A stretch of 61,402 bases of DNA, taken from assembly GCF_001942495.1 (NCBI RefSeq), contig NZ_MKZS01000001.1, positions 3,820,258-3,881,659 on the forward strand. Reading direction: 5' to 3'. The translations under genes and the position numbers were made by a program. Source of the stretch: Moorena bouillonii PNG (lineage in GTDB: Bacteria > Cyanobacteriota > Cyanobacteriia > Cyanobacteriales > Coleofasciculaceae). Below the pieces are notes generated by a model. The model saw only the letters and a list, made by a program, of their open reading frames with translations. It did no database searches and had not been told where the DNA came from. Below, one piece after another: positions 28,662-38,133 of this stretch (position 1 is its first letter; every line of letters starts with the position of its first letter).

Positions 28662-29870
28662 CTAATTAACTTGTTTAAGATGTTTAATGATAACTCTCAA
28701 TACTTCTTCAGGATTTATGGGTTTACTCATGAAATCTGAGGAGCCAACCATCTTAGCTCTCACACGGTCGATGATGCCGTCGTTACCAGTCAAAATTACA
28801 ATCGGAGTATTGCGGAAAAAGGAGAGCCTACGCAATTGACCACAAATTTCATAACCATTAGCATTTGGCATGACCAGATCTAAAAATATCAACTCTGGCT
28901 TAGTAGCTAACAAAGTAGCGATCGCCCTAAGTGCATCATTGATAGCCACAAAGCGATAGCCTTCTGAGGTAAGAATTTTTTCCATGCTTTGGCAGATCAG
29001 GGGACTATCATCCACGCAGGCAATCAAAGGTTTCTGCTCAGGAACAGTTTTTACCGATGTTTCGTTCGGAGGTAGTGAAACTGGAGCAGGTAAATCCGGA
29101 ATCTCTATCAGTTCCACTAATCCTGATTGCAGGTGAGGTAGAATCGAGAGGGTAACTGCCCTAGTATCCCGTTTCATTAGTATGGCCAAGTCTCGTAGGG
29201 TATATTGTCCATTCAACAGCTTGGTCATAGTTTGGTAAGCCTGAGGGGATGTTTTAATTCTCAGTTGCTTGGGCTGCCTGATGATTGGTGCCCGATTAGG
29301 GCAGCGGTCTGCTACACGAGCACTTTGCCAAGCTTCCCAAAGTTGATCAGCTTCATGGATGACTTGCTCTGCGTCAATCAAGACCAGTGGTTTAAACAAT
29401 GATGATAATGATGATGAGGAATCTGGTTGGATTTTATAGGTGATCTGCATGCCTTGGGTAACATCAAAAAGTATTTCTACCATGACAGACTGAATCATTT
29501 TGACGGCTTGATCACGGGTAACTTTATGCAGATCTACCCATAGGCATAGCAAATGATAGTCCCAACAGACATTGACATCTTCCCAATTGGTATTAGCTAG
29601 ATCGTCTTGCAGTGATGAAAGCTGAGCAGATGTCTGAGGACAGTGAATGAGTAGGTTTCTACGCCACCGTCTGACTGGATGAGTTCCTCCGGTAGCATAC
29701 ATGAGGCGACCCATATAAATGTGAAATATCCATTCTTGTTTACTAGGATCACTTAGAATGAGTTGACCGCTAAACCGAGGCTGCTTCAAAATTTCAAACA
29801 ACCCAGCTTGTTTGACGGAAGTAAACTCTTTGATTGGAATTAGAGGATAATTTTGTTCTATCGCCATCAT
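28662..29870 (-). CDS. pixG: PatA-like response regulator (PixG-like)
   Basis: 402 aa. The N-terminal half (about 10-260) is a PatA/DUF4388-type region (VKQAGLFEILKQPRFSGQL... GRLMYATGG). The C-terminal receiver starts at LIACVDDSP (about 283), with phospho-acceptor Asp331 in LIFLDLVMPN and Lys in FMSKPINPEE. PatA-type regulators head the pix/tax/hmp-type clusters of cyanobacteria and affect pilus motility. First gene of the operon; its promoter should lie in the roughly 670-bp region up to 30542. Confidence 0.88.
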   Translation of the reverse strand: MMAIEQNYPLIPIKEFTSVKQAGLFEILKQPRFSGQLILSDPSKQEWIFHIYMGRLMYATGGTHPVRRWRRNLLIHCPQTSAQLSSLQDDLANTNWEDVNVCWDYHLLCLWVDLHKVTRDQAVKMIQSVMVEILFDVTQGMQITYKIQPDSSSSLSSLFKPLVLIDAEQVIHEADQLWEAWQSARVADRCPNRAPIIRQPKQLRIKTSPQAYQTMTKLLNGQYTLRDLAILMKRDTRAVTLSILPHLQSGLVELIEIPDLPAPVSLPPNETSVKTVPEQKPLIACVDDSPLICQSMEKILTSEGYRFVAINDALRAIATLLATKPELIFLDLVMPNANGYEICGQLRRLSFFRNTPIVILTGNDGIIDRVRAKMVGSSDFMSKPINPEEVLRVIIKHLKQVN

Positions 29871-30542
29871 TGCCTTTGGTTTACCTGATTGCCGTTGTCA
29901 GCAAAACTCCGAAGTCCTAGTGCTGCCATTACCGGAATAATTTGCCGATTGGCGTGAGACTTTCTTAACCATAGGCAAGAAAAAACACCGGGAACAGTTA
30001 AAGACTTTCACCGAGATGCACAAGTAAAATATGATTGATCAGGTAACTGCTAGCTCAATGCTACAGAATTTTATAAGGTTGACGTATCCGTGAGTTTACA
30101 CAAATTACACGAAAGAGACTATGGGGTATTTACGCATTGACTGAAGTTTTTGATTATTTATGACCTTCTATGCCATAAAACTACTGAAATGTATCACTCT
30201 TGCCCCTGAGCCATGTTGCCATCTTGGCAGGGATTTACAAAAATTTACTGGTTCGTTAATGTTAGTTAATTAAAAGTCTATGAGCTACACTGCCTTTATG
30301 AGGTTGACTGTAAGCATTCACCAAGGACGGGCTACAGCTCTGAAACCCTTGCCCTATTAAGTTCTAAAAGCTTTTTCAATCAACAGAGTCAGCCCATAGA
30401 CTAGTTGTAGTCGCTGACGCTTGCGATCAGGCCTTCTTCGTACCAAGGTTGGGAGAAATAACAATTACCAAAAACCCACACCTTACAATTTATAACCTCT
30501 CGGAGGTTATATTACTTAACAGTTCTCTCGGCATGATCTCCT
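29871..30542. other. Intergenic region between pixG and the DevC-type gene
   Basis: About 670 bp with divergent genes on both sides, so it holds both promoters. The only clear structure is a perfect 9-bp palindrome at 30491-30511. I see no RNA gene. Confidence 0.5.
30491..30511. promoter_or_regulatory. Palindrome upstream of the DevC-type gene
   Basis: TATAACCTC/GAGGTTATA, a perfect 9-bp inverted repeat with a 3-nt centre, ends 31 bp before the start of the gene at 30543. It could be a regulator's operator or an mRNA hairpin in the leader. Confidence 0.5.
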
Positions 30543-31796
30543 ATGGTCTCTATTGCTCGCAAAAACCTCTGGGCAGACATCCCTCGCTTTCTGGTCGCTC
30601 AAGCAGGAATTATGTTTGCCGTTAGCCTAGTCACCATTCAAACTGGTCTACTCAACGGGTTCACTCGCTCTACAGTTCTTCTGATTGAGGGGTCGGAGGC
30701 AGATATATGGGTAAGTTCTGAGCGAATGGTTCAGTTTGAGCTAACCGAGCCACTTTTAAAGAATCAGCTGGATCAAGCTCAACGAGTCAAAGGTGTGGAG
30801 CGAGCAGAAGCACTACTGATGGGGTCAGGTCGATGGCGTCCTCTTAAGGGAGATACCAGTCCTGTTAAGTTGATTGGATTTGACCTAGGGGGCACACTGT
30901 TCCAACCCGGAAAAATCACTCGGGGTAGAGTGAAGACCCTTAAGGAGCCTTATACGGTTATGGTGGATCAAAGCAGATTACCGACGCTCAATGTGACAGA
31001 TATCGGTGATACTGCTACGGTTAACTTCTTGCCTGCTCGCTTGGTCGGCTTAACCACAGAGAGTCAATCCCTTGTAGCTAGCCCATTTGTATTTGCTTCC
31101 TTAGAAAATGCCAATACCTATATCAACACAAGCTATACCTCTAAGCTTAACTGCACTGTAGAATCTTCAGATAATTTGCAGTGTACCACTATTTACGAAA
31201 AGTCAAAGTCTTTGAATAAGTCTGATGAGTCGGAGATTCCTGAACCTACACCTTTGACCCTGACAGACCCCATTACCTATATCATGGTAAAGGCTAAACT
31301 AGGTCAGGATCTTGAGCAACTCAAACAGAATTTAGAAGTTGCTTTACCCGGGACTCGTGCTTATACAAAGGTTGAAATGGCACGCAGGACCCGAAATTAC
31401 TGGCAGGTGCGAACAGGTCTTGGTTTTGTATTGGGTCTAGGTGCTGCTGTGGGAGTGATTGTTGGCATGGTAGTTGTCACTCAGATTCTCTACGCCTCAG
31501 TTTCTGACCATATCAAAGAGTTTGGTACCCTAAAAGCAATGGGCGCACCAGATCGCTTTATTTATAGTGTTATTGTCGAACAAGCCTTGTGGATGGCTGT
31601 TCTTGGTTATGTGCCTGGTATGCTCCTTTGCTGGGGGTTGAGTGTGTGGGTTAAATCAAAAGGAATTATCCTTTTGATCACGCCAATATCTGCAACAGGT
31701 GTTTTTGGTATAACTGTGGTAATGTGTGTAACTTCGGGTTTGTTCGCTATCCAAAAGGTGACTCGTATTGATCCAGCTATTGTATTTAAAGCCTAG
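30543..31796 (+). CDS. devC: DevC-type ABC transporter permease
   Basis: 417 aa. An N-terminal helix (about 18-38), a large extracytoplasmic domain (about 40-285), and three C-terminal helices (about 290-318, 340-368, 385-408) give the FtsX/MacB-like four-helix layout. The opening RKNLWADIPRFLVAQAG and ITLQTGLLNG-like text fit the DevC subfamily. A roughly 35-residue insertion near 195-235 with two Cys residues is specific to this copy. DevC normally works with DevB and DevA; only a DevA-type gene is in this window, 15 kb away and on the other strand. Export substrate unknown. Confidence 0.82.
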   Translation: MVSIARKNLWADIPRFLVAQAGIMFAVSLVTIQTGLLNGFTRSTVLLIEGSEADIWVSSERMVQFELTEPLLKNQLDQAQRVKGVERAEALLMGSGRWRPLKGDTSPVKLIGFDLGGTLFQPGKITRGRVKTLKEPYTVMVDQSRLPTLNVTDIGDTATVNFLPARLVGLTTESQSLVASPFVFASLENANTYINTSYTSKLNCTVESSDNLQCTTIYEKSKSLNKSDESEIPEPTPLTLTDPITYIMVKAKLGQDLEQLKQNLEVALPGTRAYTKVEMARRTRNYWQVRTGLGFVLGLGAAVGVIVGMVVVTQILYASVSDHIKEFGTLKAMGAPDRFIYSVIVEQALWMAVLGYVPGMLLCWGLSVWVKSKGIILLITPISATGVFGITVVMCVTSGLFAIQKVTRIDPAIVFKA

Positions 31797-31868
31797 AAAC
31801 CCTTTTGAGTCATATCATGTCCAATTTAATACTTATCATTCTTGGTTGTTTGTGAATTGTTAATTTTT

Positions 31869-31920
31869 GTGAATTTTAAATTGTTAATTGACCGTAGACC
31901 ATTAACAATTTAAAATTCAC
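31869..31920. terminator. 20-bp perfect AT-rich inverted repeat
   Basis: Arms 31869-31888 and 31901-31920 are perfect complements over 20 bp with a 12-nt loop, lying between the convergent DevC-type and HTH-NB-ARC genes. It would fold into a very long hairpin in either transcript and may act as a two-way terminator. The arms are built from AATTGTTAATT-type repeats. Confidence 0.6.
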
Positions 31921-32023
31921 GACTTCCTTGAATAGGAATTGATTAACTGGAATCGATATCACCCAATTCTAAAATTAAACTATTAATAGTTTAAAAAAAA
32001 ATTAGTAAACTGGGATATTATGA

Positions 32024-33373
32024 CTATTCTCGCTCAGCAATTAATTGGTTAGTAACTTCCATGACTGCAGGAGGCAAGGTGAATCCGCCTTCAGATTTTT
32101 CCACTAGGGATCGCTGTCTGAGGGAGGCTAGAGCCCTGAGTAATTCCTGAGGCGATATCTCCAGTAATTCATCCTGTAATTGAGTTAGCATTACAGGTTC
32201 TTTGTGACTAGCCATGGTATATATAATTTTATGTTCCAAATCTGATAACCTATCTAAGATTTCTTCGATAAAGTCACTAACGTCATGAGTAAATAGGGTA
32301 GTTGCCAAAAAATCAGTCACACTGCCATCAAAAACTTCTTTGATGGTTATGGCAACAAGTTTTAACATCAAGGGATTACCACGATACCCATGAATTAAAT
32401 AGTCCCAGTTTTTCTGCCCAGACAATCCTTTTTCCTGCAAAATATACTGAGCGGCTTCTCCTAAACCTTCAAGTTTTAAGGAACGCACAGGTGAAGTCTC
32501 TCCTTCTTGTAACGAAATTTCGCTGAGTTTCTCCTGACTGGTAATCAACAAACAGCTTTGATGGGGTTCTTCTCCCCAGCGTCTGAGGAATTCACCATAG
32601 CCTTCATACCCTTCTCGGTAGATGCCGGCAAGTGTACCAATCTGTAGAATAGATTCGGCACCGTTGAGGACTATCAAACAACGGTGTTGGCGGCAGTACT
32701 CAATTAGTTGGGAGATAAGCTCCTTGGCAGTTTTAGAACTAGGGAGTGGGTTTAACCCTCCTGCTGTTTCATATCCTACAGTTTCTAGGGGCCCAGATAA
32801 AGATTGGAACAGTGCTGCTAGGATATCTTCTAACCGGGGTGCCTGACGTAAGGAACGCCATACCACATACTTGAACTGATCCTGAATTTGTTTAGCCAGC
32901 TTCACTGACAAGGTGGTTTTACCAATCCCTGCCATACCCTGTAGTGCCACCAATCGGCAACGATCTTTAACAATCCATGTTTCTAACTGGCGTAGTTCTT
33001 CAGTACGACCATAGAAAACAGAAACATCTGGTGCCTCACCCCAATCCATCTGCTTGGGGTTTGAGGATTGGACAGTAGAGATAGGGGTATAGCTTCTACA
33101 GTTAGAGGAGATATCCTGGGTTTCTAGATGAGTCTGATAGCGATTGACCAGCAGCTGTTGCAGTTTGGTTAGCTTTACAGGTCCTGTCCCCGATATAGGA
33201 AACTTTTTGTAGACCTCGCTGAGTCTTTTGCGCACTGCATGTTCACTAATGTCGAGGGTTTTTGCGATCGCGTTTGTCGATTGACCCTCCATCGCCAAAG
33301 CCACAACCTCCAGCTCGGCTTTAGATACACCGTGTTCATTTGCGATCGCTTTTAGAAAGTCATAGGGAATCAC
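32024..33373 (-). CDS. HTH plus NB-ARC (STAND) ATPase without a sensor domain
   Basis: 449 aa. Residues about 15-70 form a LuxR/GerE-like helix-turn-helix (VSKAELEVVALAMEGQSTNA, then IAKTLDISEHAVRKRLSEVY). An NB-ARC P-loop NTPase follows: Walker A GMAGIGKTT (about 145), Walker B-like CLIVLNGAESIL, a GNPLMLKLVA motif (GxP), and a winged-helix region to the end. Related cyanobacterial proteins usually continue into WD40 or TPR repeats that sense a ligand; here the protein ends after the winged helix. It may be a minimal switch that borrows a sensor in trans, or a truncated derivative. Confidence 0.82.
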   Translation of the reverse strand: MIPYDFLKAIANEHGVSKAELEVVALAMEGQSTNAIAKTLDISEHAVRKRLSEVYKKFPISGTGPVKLTKLQQLLVNRYQTHLETQDISSNCRSYTPISTVQSSNPKQMDWGEAPDVSVFYGRTEELRQLETWIVKDRCRLVALQGMAGIGKTTLSVKLAKQIQDQFKYVVWRSLRQAPRLEDILAALFQSLSGPLETVGYETAGGLNPLPSSKTAKELISQLIEYCRQHRCLIVLNGAESILQIGTLAGIYREGYEGYGEFLRRWGEEPHQSCLLITSQEKLSEISLQEGETSPVRSLKLEGLGEAAQYILQEKGLSGQKNWDYLIHGYRGNPLMLKLVAITIKEVFDGSVTDFLATTLFTHDVSDFIEEILDRLSDLEHKIIYTMASHKEPVMLTQLQDELLEISPQELLRALASLRQRSLVEKSEGGFTLPPAVMEVTNQLIAERE

Positions 33374-33725
33374 AGTTGCACGCTCATACTCATAGAAACC
33401 TGATAGTTCATTGTAAATCCTCTTTCTGAGAACTGCTTGCCATTTTGGTCATTAATATGAGTTTTACCTGCCAGTTGTGTCCCGATCAATTCAAACCCAT
33501 CTCTGAAGACAGACTTTGTCAAACCCCTATGGTTGAGGCATTTGCTGCCGGTTTGTGTTTCTTAAATCCATCACATATGTATGTCTGTTGGTCAGACGTT
33601 CCTCAAAAACTATGGCTAGGGATATCAACGAGGAGGGGTAACTGCAGTCATCATAGGAAGAACCTGAGTTCGACCTAACCCTGAAAGCCTTAATCTATCC
33701 TAGTCTCTGAAAGCCTGTATCCCTG

Positions 33726-33778
33726 CGGTGCGACCCAAGGGCGCGAGCAACCCCTCGCGCCCTTGGAGGCGCGCACCG
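33726..33778. repeat. GC-rich cruciform with GGTGCG ends
   Basis: Outer arms CGGTGCG (33726-33732) and CGCACCG (33772-33778) surround a perfect 13-bp inner stem (33735-33747 with 33754-33766). The GGTGCGACCC start and GCGCACC end recur at 39587-39632 with a different interior. Confidence 0.8.
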
Positions 33779-33996
33779 TGATTTTTTCTGGAGTGTACCC
33801 TGATATCGAACTCAGGTGAAGAGAGCACTGACAACCAATCTAGACCATGCCTTGCTGTGTACGACCAGTTCTACTTCCCATTAAATACTCACTCTCCTAG
33901 CTAAAATTCATTGTTATGAGTTATACATAAGAATGAATTTTAACCTGAGTTCAACCTGACGCTGAAAGCTTTAATCTACCCTAGTTGCCTAAATAT

Positions 33997-34107
33997 TAGA
34001 CCTCTTGCAAAAATAAATATGAAATCAAAATCTATCCCTTTTGCCTTTTGCCTTTTGCCTTTTGCCTTGTCTTCACCAAGGTTGATGAGACTTATGCAAG
34101 AGGTCTA
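33997..34107. mobile_element. 107-bp MITE with TA flanks and heptamer core
   Basis: Terminal inverted repeats of 13 bp including TA (TAGACCTCTTGCA at 33997-34009 and its complement at 34095-34107). If TA is the target duplication, the element is 33999-34105. Its interior holds a TTTTGCC heptamer array (about 34036-34066). No coding capacity. TA flanks suggest movement by an IS630/Tc1-type transposase, which is an inference from the flanks alone. Confidence 0.75.
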
Positions 34108-34454
34108 TTCTATCCCTTACTCGTTCATGGAGCGATCGCTTATATAGAACTCAGGTTGAGTAGGTTTTTTGTTGCCCTTCACCACTGACTAATGACTGTG
34201 GATTTGATCTAAGTAAACAGACCTGTGATCAGCCAATGTTCTGGGCACAATTGACCATGGCAAACCTTATAGACCTGACCATTAACTGCTAAAAACCGAT
34301 TTCCCTTGGTAGTAATTATGGTAATTTTCTAGTTAATGGTGCAATGGGGAGGCGAAAATAGCGGTAAATACAGCCGAGGTTGAGTACAAAAATATATTGG
34401 CGGATGAATCTCAAAGAACCCGCCATTAATCGATAAATCAAGCAGGACATAGGT

Positions 34455-35063
34455 TCAACGATTACTATCTAGTATCGGTTTCACCACTAAAAAGCCAGCA
34501 CCAAATGCGCTCAAGACAATTCCCAAAATGGCTATAACCAACACCCAGCCATTGACATAGGACACTGCCTCTGGCTGCGAACTTCGCAGGGAGCGATTGT
34601 CTTGTTGTTCAATCACTAGAGTTTCTCGATAGGAAGAGGGAGGGGTTTGAGGTTTCCTCTGAGGTGCTGAAAATTCACCCCCTGGGATAGTTTTACCCGT
34701 GCGCTGGGATGGAATTGGTGGAGCTTGACGGGGTTCTGGCGGCTTGACTTGCTGAGGTCGATGGACTTCAGCTGGACTCACTGGTTCTAAGGAATTGATC
34801 ACCTGCTGTAGATGCAGAGCTGAATTAATAACTTTTTTAACTTCCTGTCGCAGCTGCTGGTGTTGTTTAACTAAATGCTGATTTTGAGAATGGAGAGAGT
34901 CCAACATCGCCTGTGTTGCTTGCAACTCAGCTGCTAGTTCCCGGTAGACAGAAATTGGTACTGATGGACAGTATGTATTCGATTTGTTTGCCGATGTTGA
35001 ACTAGGGTAACGATCGCTACTGGATTTGGGCATAGGGGGGTTGGTTCGGTGATTAGAAGTCAT
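34455..35063 (-). CDS. Coiled-coil protein with C-terminal membrane helix
   Basis: 202 aa. A Ser/Pro-rich N-terminus, a coiled coil (about 40-95, ELAAELQATQAMLDSLHSQN onwards with many Gln/His), a Pro-rich linker, and one membrane helix near the C-terminus (about 172-195). No enzyme motif. It lies 300 bp downstream of ftsZ on the same strand; a link to division is possible only by position. Cyanobacteria have similar small coiled-coil membrane proteins of unknown function. Confidence 0.65.
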   Translation of the reverse strand: MTSNHRTNPPMPKSSSDRYPSSTSANKSNTYCPSVPISVYRELAAELQATQAMLDSLHSQNQHLVKQHQQLRQEVKKVINSALHLQQVINSLEPVSPAEVHRPQQVKPPEPRQAPPIPSQRTGKTIPGGEFSAPQRKPQTPPSSYRETLVIEQQDNRSLRSSQPEAVSYVNGWVLVIAILGIVLSAFGAGFLVVKPILDSNR

Positions 35064-35362
35064 AAGTATAGCTAAACTTCATCCAAGGCAAGAATAGTTG
35101 AAATTTTAATCTGTGGGCAGCCCTTGTTGGCTAAAAGCTAGGGAGATAGTCAAAAAAAACTCCCGCTCCATAGTCTGGCTGACTATTGATAGTGATAACC
35201 GAAAAAAGTTTCCCATGGGTTCAGGCTCAGGAGCAATGTCTAGGGAAGTTTTCACGCCTAGTAGTAAAATCAGCAATTACCAAGGGGAGCGACAACAGTC
35301 TTGCCTTGGCTATAGGTTGCTTTGCTTTACTTCCATGCCATTTGGTTTCCGTCAGTTTTTTT

Positions 35363-36634
35363 CTACTCCTTTGGTCCTCTAGGAAAACGACGCCGTTGCA
35401 GGAATTCTGGAATATCTAATCCTGGTCTACTCTTAGGCTCAACCTTGGGAGTAGGGGGCATCGGTGTAGGAGCAATCGGTCGCCGATTCAGGGGAGTTTC
35501 CACAGATTTAGGTGCAGACTGGGCTTCTCCGGTAAATCCAGTAGCAATCACAGTAATTCTAATTTCACCCTGGAGCTTATCATCAATTACTGCTCCAAAG
35601 ATGATATTGGCATTGGGATCAACCACTTCATAAACAGTTTCTGCTGCTGAATTCACTTCATGGAGGGTCAGATCACTGCCACCAGTAATATTTAAAACTA
35701 CCCCTCTAGCCCCTTCAATAGAAGACTCCAGCAGAGGAGAAGAAATGGCGGCTACTGCTGCCTCTCTGGCTCGGGATTTTCCAGAACCCATCCCGATGCC
35801 CATCAGAGCCGAACCAGCATCTGCCATCACCGCTCGCACATCGGCAAAATCCACATTCACCAAGCCAGGAATAGTAATAATATCAGAGATCCCTTGCACC
35901 CCCTGACGCAGGATATCATCAGCTACTTTAAATGCTTCTTGAACAGGAGTCTGTTCTGAAATCACTGACAAAAGTTTATTATTGGGAATAACAATTAGGG
36001 TATCGACTCGACTCCCCAGAGCGGCAATTCCTTCCTCGGCTTGGGAAGTACGACGGCGTCCTTCAAAGGTAAATGGACGAGTGACCACTCCCACGGTTAA
36101 AGCACCCATCTCTTTAGCAACTTCTGCTACAATCGGGGCAGCTCCTGTGCCAGTGCCACCCCCCATCCCAGCAGTAATGAAAACTAGGTCAGTGTCTTCT
36201 AGAGCCTGGGCAATTTCCTCCCGGGATTCTTCAGCGGCTTTTTGACCAATGGCTGGGTTCCCTCCTGCTCCCAAGCCTCGAGTCAACTTCTGCCCCATTT
36301 GTAAGCGCTGGGGTGCTGCTGATTGGGCTAGTGCTTGAGCATCTGTGTTAATTGACCAGAACTCTACTCCACTGACATCACTGGCAATCATGCGGTTAAC
36401 TGCGTTACCACCACCCCCGCCAACACCAATGACCTTGATTTTTGCAACGCTACCTGGCACGATATTGTCACTCCTAGTTTCTTCCCTGGGTATGCGATTA
36501 GAATCATAAGTTTGACCGAATTGTAATACAGAGTTACTAAAAGGATGTGTATTGTCGGATCCTAATGAAAGATCTGCTTCTGCGATGATTTTAGAACTTT
36601 GAGCAGCAAGCCCTAGTTGACTATTAAGCGTCAT
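35363..36634 (-). CDS. ftsZ: Cell division GTPase FtsZ
   Basis: 423 aa. A tubulin-like GTPase: [12 protein letters not shown] near residue 75, the GTP signature GGGTGTG in [13 protein letters not shown] (about 160), and the T7 synergy loop [15 protein letters not shown]. An N-terminal extension of about 65 residues precedes the GTPase core, as in other cyanobacterial FtsZ. The C-terminal tail ends with [11 protein letters not shown], the conserved peptide that binds FtsA/SepF-type partners. ftsQ lies 220 bp upstream on the same strand, the usual dcw order. Confidence 0.97.
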   Translation of the reverse strand: MTLNSQLGLAAQSSKIIAEADLSLGSDNTHPFSNSVLQFGQTYDSNRIPREETRSDNIVPGSVAKIKVIGVGGGGGNAVNRMIASDVSGVEFWSINTDAQALAQSAAPQRLQMGQKLTRGLGAGGNPAIGQKAAEESREEIAQALEDTDLVFITAGMGGGTGTGAAPIVAEVAKEMGALTVGVVTRPFTFEGRRRTSQAEEGIAALGSRVDTLIVIPNNKLLSVISEQTPVQEAFKVADDILRQGVQGISDIITIPGLVNVDFADVRAVMADAGSALMGIGMGSGKSRAREAAVAAISSPLLESSIEGARGVVLNITGGSDLTLHEVNSAAETVYEVVDPNANIIFGAVIDDKLQGEIRITVIATGFTGEAQSAPKSVETPLNRRPIAPTPMPPTPKVEPKSRPGLDIPEFLQRRRFPRGPKE

Positions 36635-36854
36635 TGCAAGAGGTGAGGGTAAGTGTTTATCTTTATCTTTATAAGTTATATGTAGCAGTCTGAGTTAACT
36701 ATAGAGTAAGTTGATTGAAAAACCAAAGACCCTGGCAACGGCTGGCTCTATACCCGATAACTGACCTGAAACAAAACATAGGTTGCTGGAAATATCACCT
36801 CGGTTTAGCTGTCAGAGTAGGGATGTAGAGCTGTCTGACCTTCAACGCTTATCG

Positions 36855-37697
36855 TTATTTAACTCTGGATTCCACACTGTTATGGTCTGTGATCATTTGA
36901 ATCGATGGTAAGTCTGGGTTTTGCAGGTCAATGTAAGCTATTTTGCTCTTTTGTGTGCGCTTCGGCAATTCTCGCATCTGATCTAGAACCCTCAGTTGCG
37001 TGGAAAAGTGTTCACTGTAAGGACCTAAATGTACATTTCCTAACTCGGTTTTTAGAATTAAGTTGGCTGGATTTCGCCAATCGATCTCGAAAACTGTGAC
37101 AGCCGAATGACTCACAGCTTGATAAACATCGAACCAGTAAGGGCGATAATCGGAATTTTGACCAATCACTTTCAACTTCGGCAACTTCAGGTTGGCCGAG
37201 AGTGGTTCGTAACTGCTCTTGGGGCTCCAGATCCCTTGCTCATCGACTAAACCCAAGGTTGGGGTAGAGTTTTTAGTTTTTTTGGTTTGGAGCTTACTCT
37301 GGTCAGCAATAGCCACTGGTTGACGCTCTCTAACTTGTATTGTCAATCCTGGTGGTATTAGTTGACGGCTAACATTAGCCGAAGCAATAGGAGCTTCAGA
37401 TTCCAAAAACTCGGCAAGGACTTGGGGTTGTACTTGTAGTAAAGACTGGGGATAGGATAAAGGCAGCAGGGAGCGTATCGCTTCAGCAGAAAGCCAATAA
37501 TTCCCTTGAATCTCGATTTGTTCTGGGTGACGAATCATCCAATCTGGTAAAGTTATTGCCCAGAGTAAACTTCCAGCGATACCGCCCACCAAAAGTGTAC
37601 GCCAAATCCTTTGATAAAATTGAATCCGGCGTGTCCGTCGCAGTTGTTTGCGTCGATTAGACAATTGTGATTGAGAGACTGATGCGATGTTGGTCAT
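36855..37697 (-). CDS. ftsQ: Cell division protein FtsQ
   Basis: 280 aa. A basic cytosolic N-terminus (RRKQLRRTRRIQ), one membrane helix (about 32-50), a POTRA domain (IEIQGNYWLSAEAIRSLLP... LLQVQPQVLAEFLE) and the FtsQ beta domain (PGLTIQVRERQPVAI, then VDEQGIW). FtsQ links early and late divisome proteins across the membrane. Upstream of ftsZ on the same strand. Confidence 0.9.
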   Translation of the reverse strand: MTNIASVSQSQLSNRRKQLRRTRRIQFYQRIWRTLLVGGIAGSLLWAITLPDWMIRHPEQIEIQGNYWLSAEAIRSLLPLSYPQSLLQVQPQVLAEFLESEAPIASANVSRQLIPPGLTIQVRERQPVAIADQSKLQTKKTKNSTPTLGLVDEQGIWSPKSSYEPLSANLKLPKLKVIGQNSDYRPYWFDVYQAVSHSAVTVFEIDWRNPANLILKTELGNVHLGPYSEHFSTQLRVLDQMRELPKRTQKSKIAYIDLQNPDLPSIQMITDHNSVESRVK

Positions 37698-37968
37698 CTA
37701 CTACCGATCAATCGACAGAGTACATTTATGACTTGAAGTAAGCCTAACAATTGGGGCGTGGGCGTTTTTTGCGCATTGCGCGATCGCTTCACGCCAATCT
37801 ACCCAAAAATCTGGGTAACGACAAGGTTTAAACTTTGCAATTCCTGACTGAGCACCAAATACTTGTTTTAATTTAACCACTACTAGGTTCCCACGTTTTA
37901 TACTTAACAGGTTGCATCAGTCTGATGGGAAAAGGCATTGGTGCCTAATCAGTCCTCTATAGTTAACT

Positions 37969-38035
37969 CATCCCACGACTAAGGTACGTGGGATGGGTCA
38001 GTGATTAATGATTAGTCTTTTACAAAAGACTAATC
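37969..38035. promoter_or_regulatory. Two hairpins upstream of the P-loop ATPase gene
   Basis: Hairpin 1: arms 37969-37977 and 37987-37995 (CATCCCACG/CGTGGGATG). Hairpin 2: arms 38010-38021 and 38024-38035 (12 bp with a 2-nt loop). They lie between the divergent ftsQ and ATPase genes and could be operators or leader structures. Confidence 0.5.
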
Positions 38036-38133
38036 ACTGGCGACGCTTTCTATATCACCCTGTTAAAGGAGTGGGCTTTATAACCGCCTTCTGTAAACCA
38101 TAACCATCACCACAGGGAGTGGGAGGTTCATTT

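Larger units (their letters stand above)
33680..34454. other. Gene-free, repeat-rich region
   Basis: About 770 bp without a convincing gene. It holds a GC-rich cruciform (33726-33778) and a 107-bp MITE (33999-34105), both listed separately, plus AT-rich spacer before the coiled-coil protein gene's end. Confidence 0.6.

Noticed and set aside
17332-29870. Hmp-type (heterocyst/hormogonium) chemotaxis locus
   Set aside because: Gene order with a PatA-like gene first, two MCPs and a CBCR-type GAF fits the pix/taxAY1 arrangement better.
33445-33678. Plus-strand ORF of 77 aa
   Set aside because: No recognisable domain and no clear ribosome-binding site; lies beside repeat-rich gene-free DNA.
35113-35419. 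Plus-strand ORFs after ftsZ
   Set aside because: Overlapping frames with no domain, partly antisense to the end of ftsZ.
38119-38133. GTG start for the P-loop ATPase
   Set aside because: It overlaps the GGGAGG ribosome-binding site of the ATG at 38134.
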